A stretch of 64,000 nt of DNA from Alopecurus myosuroides. Taxonomy: Eukaryota; Streptophyta; Magnoliopsida; Poales; Poaceae. Positions within the stretch are counted from its first letter, which is position 1. Every line of letters starts with the position of its first letter. The notes under the pieces were generated by a model. It saw only the letters and a program-made list of their open reading frames with translations. It had not been told where the DNA came from and ran no database searches. Shown piece after piece: positions 21,634 through 33,350 of the stretch. Location: the NCBI GenBank assembly GCA_028641055.1, contig CM054058.1, forward strand, positions 80,908,392 through 80,972,391, given 5' to 3'. A program made the translations under genes and the position numbers.

Positions 21634-23062
21634 TGATGACCCACAAGTATAGGGGGTGTATCGTAGTACTTTCAATAAAGGAACCCAACAAGGAGAAGAA
21701 GGTGTTGACAAGCGGTTTCGATGAAGGAATAATTGTAAATACTGGAAAATAGATTTGTAAGGTTTTTTGATATTGCAGATAAATAAAGTGCGAGTAAATA
21801 AAATGCAGTAATAATAATTGCAGCAAGTGGCCCAATCCTTTCTTCAGCAAAGGAAAAGCCGGTGAGTTTACTTATGATTAACAAACGTTCTCGAGGACAC
21901 ACGGGAGGTTTCTATCAAGTGCTTTCGTTCCATGCAGTTGAATAATTTTGGTGTTTTGATAAGTGTTGTGTGGGTGAACCTATGCTAATGTACCGTCCCA
22001 TCCAAGACTAATACATACTTGTGATTATACCCCTTACAAGCATCCGCAACTACAAGAAAGTAATTAAGAAATAAATCTAACCACAACTTTAAACTCTGGG
22101 TCCTATGCTCCCTCATGTAATGGTTTCCTAACGGGGGTTTAGGTTTCTATCACTCGGGCAACCCCACAATTAGTAGCCAAATACACGATGAATTCCCCTA
22201 GGCCCATAAATTGTGAAGTGTCATGTAGTCGACGTTCACATGACCCCACTCGAAGAATTACACCACAACTTAAATATCAAACATTAAATATTATTCAACA
22301 TTACTTCACTACTAACAACTTGACTTCCCCATGTCCTTAAGAAAAACACGAACTACTCACACCTCATCATATGGATCATGATCAGAGGTGATATAATGGA
22401 TGATAACAATCTGGTCATAAAGTGCAAACACCGATAAATATCACAAGTATCAAGTACTAACAAGTAATCTACACCGGGAGAGAGATCTAATGCAAAACAA
22501 TGATAGAGGCCCCTAATTGTTACAGCGGGATGAAGGTGGATGATGAGGGTGATGGTGCTGGTGATGATGATGATGATGATGATGGTGCTGGTGGTGCTGG
22601 AGTGATGACAGTGACGATGGCGGTGGTTTCCCCTCTCCGGAGAGGAATTTCCCCGGTAGATTTCTCCCTAGCAGAGAGCTTTTCTCTCTCGGGTGTTTTC
22701 TGCCCCGAGGCGGAAAAGGAATAATTTTTCGAAGATGGGATTAGGCTTAGGGTTTCCTGGGGGACAAGCACGCCAAAAATATCCCCCAGAGGTGGCCCCC
22801 CCTATGCCTCTTCTTCTGTCTGTGTTCTTCCTCTGGACTTTTAGGACACCCTCGGTGTCCCACTTCTTCTTCTGATCTTCTGAAATATGGTATCCCGGCG
22901 GTACTTTTTCCATCAGTTTCCTGGTCCCGGTGTTTATTCTCCAAAAATTATAGAACACGCAAAATAAGATAAAATAACATAAGAGATGCATCATAACATG
23001 AAATATATCGATGAATAACAGAAAATTGTGATATAAAATAGTGATGCAAAATGGACGTATCA
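21634..23062 (-). repeat. 5' LTR of the Athila element (1,429 bp)
   Basis: On the minus strand it starts TGATACGTCCATTTTGCATC and ends TGGGTCATCA, a TG...CA LTR with a seven-base near-perfect terminal inverted match (TGAT.../...ATCA). It includes a GAT/CAT microsatellite (22,545-22,600). The five bases following at 23,063-23,067 are ACGGT; the partner duplication is outside the window. Confidence 0.85.
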
Positions 23063-23480
23063 ACGGTGGCTATGGAACTTTTCATGAAAAAAGGTTGTGG
23101 TCTTTAGGGTTTTCCCGAGGAGGAGCTTATATACGCGAAAGGGTAACGTTGGTGGGTGGCCAGGGGGGCCACACCACCTGGAGGCGCGGCAGGGGGACCC
23201 GCGCCGCCCTATGGTGCGGGCCCTCCAGGGACCCCTCAGGGTCTCCTCTGGACTCCGTGTACGTGACAGAATTCTAAGGTCCTAGGTTTTTGTTTCGTCC
23301 AATTACGACAATATTTCCAGAACAATTTTTCTGAAACCAAAAACAGCAGAAAACATGAACTGGCGCTGTGGCATCTTGTTAATAGGTTAGTCCCAAGAAA
23401 TCCATAAAAATGATGTAGAGTCTATAGAAAACATGTAGCAAATTTCAGGAAAACAACATGGAGCATCAGAAATTATAGAT
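23063..23480 (-). repeat. Older gypsy LTR fragment, target of the Athila insertion
   Basis: GC-rich block with a TATA box on the minus strand (TATATAAG, 23,126-23,133) and a downstream leader-like stretch, typical of gypsy LTR promoters. The 3' part has phrases common in grass Athila/Tat LTRs (GTTAATAGGTTAGTCCCAA). Neither border is visible. Confidence 0.55.
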
Positions 23481-25888
23481 ATGTTTAATATGTATCAATA
23501 TGCCAGGGGTAACCCGAAAGTCCTAAGATTGCCAGAATTTTATAAAAATCTCACTATGCCACTTAATACAGAACGACACAACTTATTGGAAAGCAATCAT
23601 AAACAATGTGAATATTATAGAATTTCTAATATACTCGCACAAAATTATGAAATACTCGCATACACCTATGCTCTAGATCATACCTGCACCTACGCATAGA
23701 CAGCTCTAGTAGCACTATTGATGTACGTATCGGAATTTAAAATTTTCCGTCCTACGTAGCACACAAGATCTACTATCTAGGTACAAGCCGAATTAGATCT
23801 GATTCTTTACCGACACGAAGCAAGGAACGAGTGTAGAAAATGATGGCAGTGATGCCTGATGAAGAGTTCCGCAGCTAAGCCTAGCATTGAGACTGTTGCC
23901 GATTCCTTGTATGCCACCTTCTAGATCCAGCAGAGTGAGGGTATACGTGTTACCCCTCTTAGAGCTTGCACATATACACCCGTCAAAATCCTACAGTGCT
24001 TCACCGTCCAGGACTAGGCACCGCTGGTTTGCAATTGAGGTGGAGATATCCGAACACATGGGAACAAGAGGGAGAGAGATTAGAGCTAGCTCTAATACAG
24101 AGATGGTCATCATCTCCCAATCATAAGAAGCCCTAAACTAATTACAGTGTTTCTAATGAGAAGCTCAAATTCAATTAGAAATGCTCTAATTAGACCTTCT
24201 AATCAAAATAGAGAGGTTCTATTTATGGGATCTAATTTAATTAGAGGGTCTCTGATTAGATCTCTAATCGTAAGAGAGAGAGAGAGAATAACCCGAAGTC
24301 CAATTGTGTGTTCCTCAAATGAGGAGGGGTGGGGATTATATAAGTGTACTCAAGGGAGACTTTTCATTGGGGAGGGGGAGCTCGGTTTTGATGCCTCGAG
24401 GGAAATATGCACCCCTCCCCTAGGTGCACTCGGATTAGACTCCTTTTGGAGTCCAATTCACTCTCCACTTTCCCATTTCCTTTTTCCACTTCATTTATTC
24501 ATCAAATAAACCAGTGAAAATCAAAGGGAAGATGTGCGCACTGTGAGGCCATGTGCTCCACCTGACAGCCTCAAAATATTAGATTTTCCCATAGGAGGAT
24601 AATACGCCCCCCTTAAGCACTCCCCCCTTTTTATGGAAAGTCATCCGAAACTCTTCCGGATGCATATAATCCCTATAGATAAAATCATCGAATCTATCTA
24701 ATCATGTTATAAATATACTATAGCATCTCGTGGACATCTAATGCCCCTCCGTACTTGCTCCGTAAAGTGTGCAATTATTTCTCTCTCGTAGTAACTTCTC
24801 TGAACTTGATTCGATTGGCACCAGACTTGTTTCTATGATATTTAATGACATCTACCATTACTTATTGATGTTAGAAACATATTTTCAACATCTCGGGACA
24901 TCCCATGTCCTTCATAATCTCTCTTGAATATTAATTCTATCACGTCGGAATTACCCGAATAACACCCAACTCTCCTCCAGACCAACCAATGCAAATAACA
25001 GACTTTGACGCATAAAGTGTGTTACCCCTATAGGTTCTATAACTAGTAGACATGATTGAAAAGCATATTTCCCAATCAATAATAAACATCAGAACCGTGG
25101 ACGTCCATATTGACTCATACAAGTTATACGAAGAATTTTTCTGAACCTATTGGTTATTAAGTAAGTTCCCATTACTTCGCATACCAATCAATACGTCGAG
25201 CCGGGATAAATGATAAGACTGTGATTAAATTTTGTAACCACCATATCACATTATTCTCAATGCCGGTATGATTCCTTTTACTCTTTACCGTGTCATAGTA
25301 TCCCCATAGTCATGTCTATATTTGCGCAGATTTATTACCAACACTATTTCTCAGAGTGGATCTTGGATGTATCTCCCTATTATCTAGAGGAGTAATTCCC
25401 AATCTTGAACTATCACGATGATAATAACACTTTCGAGACCATCCATTGTTATCCTTTTTTATCACTCAGTATATGGTGTGATACTTGACTATACAAAAAT
25501 GATGTTTACACTGAACATCATCATATATTCTCATGGTCTAAGGAAGCAAACAAAATAACCATCTTGTGACGATACTATTTAGCAAAACTAATCTTGTAGT
25601 ATCTCAACTACTTGGGTCTACCTAGCCCAATGTTGAAACAACATTGTGCTCCGATTAATATTTACATCATAAATATCCATGACCAGGAAAACATGCTCAT
25701 CTAATATTAACGAGTTTGTCTGTGAGAAATGACAAAGGATTATAACGGTGTGTTTATGTTTATACACGTGCGTATGGGTTTTCCTCTAGATCTCATATTC
25801 AGTTACCATAGCAGTTATAACATAAAAATATAATACATTAATCATGAAAACTGATGTATATTACTGGCTCTTGAGAATATATCCAACA
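23481..25888 (-). repeat. Degraded LTR-type sequence, probably copia
   Basis: Non-coding, AT-rich, full of short stop-interrupted frames. The right border ends ATATATCCAACA at 25,888, so on the minus strand it begins TGTTGGATATATTCTC, a start shared by several grass copia LTRs. Internal parts (24,355-24,530) look like LTR promoter and leader sequence. The other border was not found, and there may be more than one element. Confidence 0.45.
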
Positions 25889-26589
25889 CCTACAACTCAA
25901 CATGTATTTTTACACTACACCACCATGTATTTGTTGTTAAATGTTCAACGCATTGTTCAACTCGTTGAATGCGTCGAATGTTTAACTCATTCAACGACAA
26001 AATCTGTCCTTTCAAAGCGTTAAAATACCGTCGTTTGTGGCGGCATCAGATCTCGGAGAATGCATCACAGAGGCGTTGATGGACGGTGTGATGAGGGGGA
26101 CAAAGCACCATAGGGCTGCCACCGCTTGGAGATGATGATGTACACCATATTGTCGGGGAGGAGGCTGATGATGTTGAGGCTCTCCGGAAGCTCTTATGAT
26201 TTTGGCTCAACTCGCCTCCGCTTCTTGGTTGCCTCGTCCTCCAGCACAACCGGCAGCGGAACATGCAACCCCGTAGTATCCTCGGCGACAATGCTTTCTG
26301 GGCGGTGGTGGAGAAATGGTCAACGAGCTTTTTGGGCGTTTTTTCTTCATAATTGATTTCATTTAGAAATGATAATAGGCTTGTCCATTTGTGCATCTTG
26401 TCCCCACCCATCAACATTTTGTAAGCAGTCCCGACCAGAACTCAGCTACGTAACATTCAATGAGCTTAACCCAATGAAAACACGTGTTTCAAGATTTTGC
26501 GAGGCTCTAAGTAGCGAAGGTGGACAAAAGAGAGGTCAACTAAGGAAAAAAATGAGGAAAACTAAGCTAAATAGGGCACCAAATAGAAG
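25889..26589. other. Unclassified old repeat DNA
   Basis: A 123-codon open frame lies on the minus strand (26,417-26,046) with no recognised domain (KLVDHFSTTAQKAL near its start). A palindromic cluster of TTCAACG/CGTTGAA motifs is at 25,945-26,000. Possibly a remnant of a DNA transposon; not assignable. Confidence 0.3.
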
Positions 26590-27409
26590 GCCCTAGTCCT
26601 TTTTGTGCGATTTGAGAGTGAACAATTTGACCACACTTCTTGTGTTCATATCATTGCATCGATTTGAGTTCTCCACGATGACACGTGGAGCTGAAGTTTG
26701 ACAATATTATTAATCTTGAGTGGCTGGGTGCCTTATAGTTTGTTCCTCTTGGGTGCTTGGGTTCCCTAAACAGTTGGTTTTGTCGTGTATCTTAATCTTG
26801 GTTTGAATCTTGGACCAAGCTTTGGGAACCTCAATTAAGTTCCGAAGATCGCCCCGTGAAATTTATGAAGGCTTGATCAACATCTTCAAGAAGACTTCGT
26901 AGTGATTGAGTCTCTTCAATTGTAGGAGAGATCTCAAGGAGAATAAGGTTAACATTTTGTGGTGTCATTGTGTATTGATTACACACATCTTGAGGTGAGG
27001 CCTCTCGTGGCGTGCATTGTGCAACCACGTCTCAAGGTGAGTAGTTTTGTGTTCTGGAAGCACTAAGTAACCGCTCTTCTCCAACGAAGACGTAATTCTT
27101 CTTGTGGAAGGAACTAAGGGAATTACATCGTCGTCTCCGCGTGCCTCGATTGTCTCTATACCCGAGCTCTTTACTCGTGTATTTACTTTGTGATGGCCAT
27201 CGAGTTTGAAGTTATATATCTTGCTATCACATAGTTGTTGTTTTTCAGCAAAAGTTGTTGGTGCACATAGGTGAGCCTAGTTTATTTAGGTTTTGTGCTT
27301 GATAAATTAAATGCTAGTTTTACTCCATATTTATTGTAACCTAAACTGTAATTGTTTCTATTCACCCCCTCCCCAAACCCCGCCTCTATGCAACATCCGT
27401 GTACTTTCA
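26590..27409 (+). repeat. Copia-like solo LTR (degraded)
   Basis: Its 3' end, TTCACCCCCTCCCC...CATCCGTGTACTTTCA at 27,361-27,409, and the internal stretch TTGGGTGCTTGGGTTCCC are typical of grass copia LTR ends. No primer-binding site or coding region follows, so it is a solo or truncated LTR. The left border is not certain. Confidence 0.55.
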
Positions 27410-28650
27410 GTAAACACAAGGTAGTGGATCTCATCAAAGTGAAAATTCCTTTTGGAGACAATATAGGTGCAGGTTCGAGGTAAGAACCCCGGCATTTTTC
27501 AATGGTTGTATCGATCATCGAGCATTAGACACATAAAAATAAATAAAAAATGGTAGGGCCATAAAGGGATAGGCGGCATTCAACAAGCGATTTTGAGGTT
27601 TTCCTAGTCCACCGGTGAATCGTGACACATGCAATGTGAGTAATGGAGCCATGACTCAGAAGCTTCATTAGTATAGTTGTGGAAACATAGTGTCAAAGAG
27701 ACCACCATACGGAACACCAAGAAGCAAAATAAGATAATTGATTTGGTCCTTCTCCACCGCTGCTGCAAATGGACCTCAAAGAATGGTTGCCGACTTTGTT
27801 GTCGGGAACAACTACACCACTTTGGTCGGGGTAGACGTGGAGCGCCGCGCTGAAATCAAAGATCCTCCATAGAGGCACATTGTCTAGGAGGAGGCTAAGG
27901 TGTGTGTGGCACCAAAGAACAAAGTGGCTCGTTGGTTGAGGATAACGGTGGCGCAACTTCTCCACCATTGATGAAGTCCGCTAGTCCGAGTCAAAGCTTC
28001 GAGAAGTTCCCTAGGAGCTCCAGACCTTGTTTTGTTCACACATCTTCCGCCATCACGACGGCCAAATATGGTTGAAACATCAGGAATCAGAGACCCTCCA
28101 AGCTTATAACCCATGACTTTATTCACGCAACTCCCAGGAGAGCCACATGCCTCTTCCATCCTCCATGGACGCTCGTAGAGAAGGATCCAAACCTCCTCCT
28201 AGCGCCACTCGTCAACACCAAGAATTCGAGCATATATATGTACGAAATACTACCAAACCACTTGGGCAATCAACATAGACCTAAAGCTAAACCTAGAACT
28301 AGCAAGCATCTCCTACCTCCCATCCTGCCCATCCAGGCGGTGGTACCTCCAGAGGGAGAAGAGAGATGTGCCGGGAGAGAGGAACAACTGTGGATCATAC
28401 TCTAGAAGGAAAGGAGGATAGCGAGCGGTCCAGATATCGCTCGGTCGGTTAGACTTTCTTTGTTAATTCCATATTAGGTTGGCTAAATGATCCATTATTT
28501 CGGCTTTGCTAACAACACAGCTGCTATTTTTCTCTCGGCCTACTATAGGTACGACGAAATTCTATACGATTCCCGTCCGATCTCCCGTGGCTGGTTTTGG
28601 TTTTGGTTGGGCTTGGGAACGGGAGAGAGGATTAATCATCACTGCCATGT
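27410..28650. other. Unclassified sequence, no gene recognised
   Basis: Two overlapping minus-strand frames of 91 codons (27,968-27,693 and 28,159-27,884) have some coding-like composition (VNKVMGYKLGGSL) but no recognised domain. They are in different frames and could be the remains of one frameshifted exon. Confidence 0.3.
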
Positions 28651-28664
28651 AATAGCATGCCATG
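28651..28664. repeat. Target-site duplication, left copy
   Basis: AATAGCATGCCATG, identical to 29,871-29,884. Confidence 0.92.
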
Positions 28665-29870
28665 GCGAGAGGCACAGAGCAGGGAAGCCTCACACCCCGA
28701 CCCCCTGTCTCGCCCCTGACACGGCGAGCAGGGGAACCCTAGATCCCGGTCGCCGCTCGACCCCCTTCCCTCTATCCCTCCTCTGCCGCCGCGGGTGCAT
28801 CTCGCCGGGCGCTGCCCGTGTGCAGCAGGTGCCGGCGGCGGCGGCTTGCTTCTTCCCGCGCCCAGGGCGAGGAGGCGCGGCCCTCGAAGCCCTGGCGGTA
28901 GTGCTGCTCCGACCGGCGTGTGGTCCGGCGAGTTCGGGAGGTCTTCGGTGCAGAGGAGCGGCCCCTTGGGGCTGGGGGTCGATGTCATCGGGGCGGCTGG
29001 CTGCCAGGCAGTGGCCGGCGGCGCCGGCTTTGATCTGAGCCTGCGGGCCCCATCTGGGACTGGGCGGGCTGCCCCTGACGCTGAGACCCTCCTAGGCAAT
29101 TTTGGTGAAGGATTCGGTCGGGGGGCAATGGCGACGGTGGCGTGCTTGCTGCAATGCGGCCACTGGGACTTTATGGGCTTGCGGGCCCGGATGGGCCAAA
29201 GGGCCTGGTGTGTCCCTGTGTCTGCATCCGGTAGGCTGCTGCCATAGCGGTGGAGGTGGGTCCCTCATGCGTTCCACTGTACTTCCCTCCTTGGCGGTGT
29301 CCTTTCGCCGCGATCGTCCGACCTCATGACGTGGATCTCCGGGAAGACGGCGGCGATGATTACAAGACCGTGGTGACGCGTGCTGGTGGGTGGCTTGCTT
29401 GGTGGAGTGGTACAGAACGTTCGGGGTCATTGTTCTTTTGGGGGTCGAGAGAAATCCCGGTCTTTTGACACCGGCGCGGCGACGCCTACGAGTGTGGCTT
29501 CCCTTCTTGAAGGGCGCCGGGGTACCCCCCTTTCCCACCCCCGTTGCAGGCGGGGGAAACCCTAGATCGAATTCCAGGAGAACACTGGGATCGGTCGGGC
29601 AGCAGCGTCGTCATCGTCGTTCGCCTTCTTGGAGGTGCTGCTTGGTTTGCGGAGGTTCGGAGTGACGGGAGCGTGGTGGGAATTTTCCGGAGGGCGCAGC
29701 GGTGGCGTATCATCTCCGTTTTCGTCGACCCACCATTGTCGGCGTTTGTTCTTTTCCTTTTTTTTCGTTTCTTTTTTAGCTTACCTTGTGTTGTTTGCCC
29801 CAGCAGTGATCTCGTGTTGTTTGGGTTGGTTGCTATATTAATATAGCGGGGCGAAAGCCTGTTTCGGCAA
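28665..29870 (+). mobile_element. Non-autonomous non-LTR retroposon (1,206 bp)
   Basis: Bounded by perfect 14-bp direct repeats (28,651-28,664 and 29,871-29,884), the signature of target-primed reverse transcription. The 3' end (TATAGCGGGGCGAAAGCC, then a short A-containing tail) is a common grass LINE/SINE-like terminus. The body is GC-rich with fragments of 60-150 codons on both strands, but no RT or endonuclease motif. It is therefore a non-autonomous or internally deleted LINE. GC content is far above its flanks. No protein is proposed. Confidence 0.85.
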
Positions 29871-29884
29871 ATAGCATGCCATGA
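29871..29884. repeat. Target-site duplication, right copy
   Basis: AATAGCATGCCATG, identical to 28,651-28,664. Confidence 0.92.
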
Positions 29885-30300
29885 AGGTATCTTATATGAG
29901 GAAATTTCGTTTTTCTTATGTACATTGACATTACATAAATCTTAGTAGAGGCATAGCCATATTATTTTTCAGTTATTTTTTCCTGACGGAAAGTGTCAAT
30001 TTTGGTTGGTCTACCTTACAAAAAAAAAAATTGAAAGTCTAGTTTGTAGGTGTAGAGATGATGGTCGCGGCAGTTTTGTATAAAATTCAATCATGTGATG
30101 ATGTTTAGTTACGTGACGTACCTTATTATTGCTTTCCTCTCCTAAACATAATTACCCTATTCGAATAAAAAATCATATGCACTGCTTTTTTGTTTTAGGG
30201 CAGTATATGCACTGCAATTTGTTTTCATTTTTTATTTTTGAGAATTCTGCACAGCAAAATATGCCAGCAGTGGCGGTAAGTTGATTCCGGTCTAGCCCAT
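29885..30300. other. AT-rich intergenic DNA
   Basis: No gene or repeat recognised. Confidence 0.5.
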
Positions 30301-30329
30301 CAGGCCTGCTAAATAGCCGGCCCAGGTTA

Positions 30330-30895
30330 CTTGACGACCGTTGGACGTCTTTCTCGTGGACTGGACACCCACGCCGTCGTCTTCTTTCTCCTCTGCCTTC
30401 CCCACCTCTCCGCCGCCGTCGACCTCCGCGCCTCCCAGCCTCGCCGCCGCGGCCGGGGAGATTTGGTGCGCGCTATATTAGATAGAAGCGTTCGATCTGC
30501 AGGCTGGCGCCTTCTTGGATGATGGGGCGCATGGGGATCGACCCGCGCGGACCTCTTCGACGCCGACGAGCTCGACGCACTCGAGCGCCTCCTGGACGCC
30601 CACTTCTTCCCGCAACGTCGGTTCGGAAACTCCCTCCACCCTCTCCTCTCTCTCATGGCGTGGACCTTGGCTGAATTCAACCGATTCGCAAGTGGGCGGT
30701 GCACGGATGTGGCATCGCAGTCGCCGGGATGAAGAAGCTATCATACGTAATGCACGAGGAATCAGATTATCCTTCTTGGAATGCTGAGTTTCTTAAATCA
30801 ATGATATCTGTCAGGCCTGATAGGGAATTGCTACTCGAGCAGGTTCGCATGTTTGATTGCAAGGGGAACTGGTCCTTGTTGGCGCAACAGTGGTA
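30330..30895 (+). pseudogene. Degraded gene fragment, copy 1 of a local family
   Basis: A GC-rich 5' region (30,330-30,520) like a grass promoter and leader, then an exon with FDADELDALERLLDAHFFPQ in one frame after a frame change from an upstream ATG (MMGRMGID, about 30,519). A second frame continues HGCGIAVAGMKKLSYVMHEE (from about 30,700) to a stop at 30,893-30,895 (VRPDRELLLEQVRMFDCKGN). The same segment recurs at 36,081-36,392 and 37,755-37,926. I do not recognise the family. The frame changes make an intact gene unlikely, unless short introns are missed. Confidence 0.45.
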
Positions 30896-33289
30896 GAGAA
30901 CAAATGACAAACAGCGGTGAGAATGACTTGATGATTCTTTAGTCGTCAACTTATGCCGCAGGTCCTGCTATCGCACTAGTAGCTGTTTTGACTTATCATG
31001 TTATTTCTCATGTTCTATCAGGTTCCTCGATGCATCGATATCGTTTGGCACAAGCAGGTCTCAAAATGTGGGTTCTAACAGGTGATTAAAGACAGATGGA
31101 TACTGCAATTAACATATGGTGTGCTCTCTAAGAGTTATTCTTAACAATACCGTCTGTAATTCCACATACACATTTTTTAACATAATTTCTTTCTGGTTCT
31201 TGTTAAGAAATTACAGTGTGTTTCTTCTGAACCTTTTGTCTATTCCTTCTTTTCAGATATGCATGCGGTTTACTTAGGCAAGGCATGAAAGAAACGGACA
31301 CCCTTGGGCACAACAGCTGGTGACCAAGTAGCCCAGGATGCACAAAAAAGGTACCTATGTTATAGTTCCCTTTGCTTTGTTTTCACCTTTGGAACGTGAA
31401 CAGGCTGCAAGGGAGTCTCATGTTGCAAATCGGAAGTGGTCCACAAATGGTCAAGCTAGAGAAGGATGCTTGTTATACTCATGACATTTTCTTTGGTCTT
31501 CAGGGGTACTCTATACTGTTGCAAACCCAAGGATTATGATTGTGAGGTGGTGCAGCTGCTGGTGGTCGAAGAGGTTGTGCCCCATATTTCCGACACACAG
31601 TACAAAAGCTGGGCTGCAGTTAAGTGCCAACAATTTGCTGGACCGATACAAGTTGCACTCTCTAAACTGTACCGTGTTGCTAAGTGTGGCAGCTGGCTTT
31701 GCCTCATCCGCTTTGTAGATTCGACCATGAATTTGCTTCAATTGCTTGTTTGACATGGAAACATAAACTCTTTCTTATGTTCTTGACAAAGGTCATGGTA
31801 CTGCATTAGTGTGGATTTTGGTGAGCTAGTTGAATTTTGAAGAATGTTATCTCTTTCTGTAACTAGCATGTGCTCTTGGAAGTGATTGTAGAATTTTTCT
31901 TCTTATTTCTGCATGAATTAAAATGAAGTGGTCAAATTTTTCTGCAATATAGCTAGACATGGATTGTTCAAAGAATTCTGCAATATTTTCTTCCAATTTT
32001 TGGATTCAGTTAATGCTGATAACATGCTCTGAAACCAAGCTGAAACTGATGTGAAGTAGTTTGGCAGTGTTGACAACATTTGGATTGTAAATTCAATGTG
32101 CATTAGCTTGCATTCTGATTTGTTTGCAAACCTTGCTTGGCATGGCTGCAATACAAATTAGCTATAACTGTGGGTACGGATGCCTTTGTTGCCCTGGTTG
32201 ATCACTAGAGAAAAGACAAATAATTTATTTTAATGATACAAGATGAATGAAATGCAACTTTCTGGCTATAAATATGATTTTCCAGAACTAGCTACACCTA
32301 GGATGGAACTCGTGTACACTCAACAGCTATGAGTATTGTTTCCTTAGCCTTTTAGTATTAGTCCAAGTCAATAAGAACATGTTTCTTTTTAAGGAAAAGC
32401 ATAAGGGCATGTCAGTTAGGAGTCTAAGCAGACTGTGTTTATGTGCAGTAGGATTTGTTATTTTTGGGAGCATTCTATGGCATTAGGATATCATTTATCC
32501 TTTAATCTGCTATATGGCATGTCGGATTTCAACCGTTAAATTTTAGTGGCTTCTATACATTTATTCTAGAGCGTGGGGATGAAGTTTATATCTGCATATT
32601 TCTACACCTGCATGCCCATACCCAAACCGGTAAGATTCATGGCAAAGGTTGCTATACATGCCACATGCATGATCTACGTGCAGCTTCCTTCAGATTTCTA
32701 ACTTGTGTTGTTGATGATTTGTTCATTCAGTTTTGTACAAAACATCACATTGAGCACTTGTGAGGTGGCTGCGCAGCTCGCCGGCTAATAGTGACCACAA
32801 CAGCGCTCTTGCCGGCGTCAATGCCGGCCAGACGACCAGCCATGTGCCTCCTACTCGGTCCTCTCCGTCACCCAAACCAAGAGGCATGCGAGCATCCCTG
32901 TCCCCGACCAGCCAGTTTTAACAGCATCAACTGCGCCGGTGCTGGCGCTGAGTGCTCAATTTAGATTGGGTGCGTGCCTTTTCCGCTCTTCAGTTTGTCA
33001 CTGTATTTGATTTCATATGCATGCGTGACCTAGTCTAGAGGTTCAGTATGATTAAGAGTGATTGCTTGCCAAGGCTAATGAGAGTGCTGGGTTTGGATAA
33101 AAGATTAGAAACACAAGTTCGTGTCCAGTTATCATTTGGATCTGGTTGTATGAAGCCTCAGCACTCGCATGCACGCTGGTACTAGGATACTTTGAGGTTT
33201 GGTTGTATCAGCCAGTCTTCTGATGAACTCCTAATACAGTATGAAATGGTTTGGTGTAGCAAATCTGTTTTTTCCCTTATGTTTAGAAC
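30896..33289 (+). other. Gene-like, intron-rich or decayed region without clear coding
   Basis: Contains possible exon pieces: 31,258-31,350 bounded by TTTTCAG and GTACCT, and an open frame at 31,466-31,753 (95 codons, KDYDCEVVQLLVVEEVVPHI). Neither has a recognised domain. Positions 31,826-31,900 match 36,599-36,670, showing that the duplicated segment extends beyond the exon. No long open frames. Confidence 0.35.
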
Positions 33290-33350
33290 AGTCCTTTTTT
33301 TTCGAGAACACATAGGAGATCTGTGTATCTATATATTAAGACTGAGAAAG
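33290..33350 (-). mobile_element. LINE/SINE 3'-end remnant
   Basis: On the minus strand it reads CTTAATATATAGATACACAG, then ATCTCCTATGTGTTCTCG and a run of eight A. This matches the common 3' tail of grass LINEs (from memory). It may extend to about 33,560. No target duplication found. Confidence 0.5.

Larger units (their letters stand above)
17555..23062 (-). mobile_element. Athila-type Ty3/gypsy LTR retrotransposon, 3' part cut by the CACTA
   Basis: Order on the minus strand: 5' LTR (23,062-21,634), primer-binding site complementary to tRNA-Asp, gag with protease, reverse transcriptase, RNase H, integrase N-part. The integrase is cut at 17,555 by the outer CACTA, and the 3' LTR is outside the window. 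The RT carries FMDDFSVYG instead of the common YxDD, which together with the tRNA-Asp primer site points to the Athila branch. The LTR resembles Triticeae Sabrina-type LTRs in its ends (from memory, not checked). Several frameshifts; not autonomous now. Confidence 0.9.

Noticed and set aside
28632..29538. Open frames of 148-183 codons in the GC-rich retroposon, both strands
   Set aside because: Overlapping frames on opposite strands with low-complexity Pro/Arg/Gly composition; no conserved motif.
30972..30985. CACTAGTAGC as a CACTA end in the gene-like region
   Set aside because: Only nine bases match, and no subterminal motifs or partner end were found.
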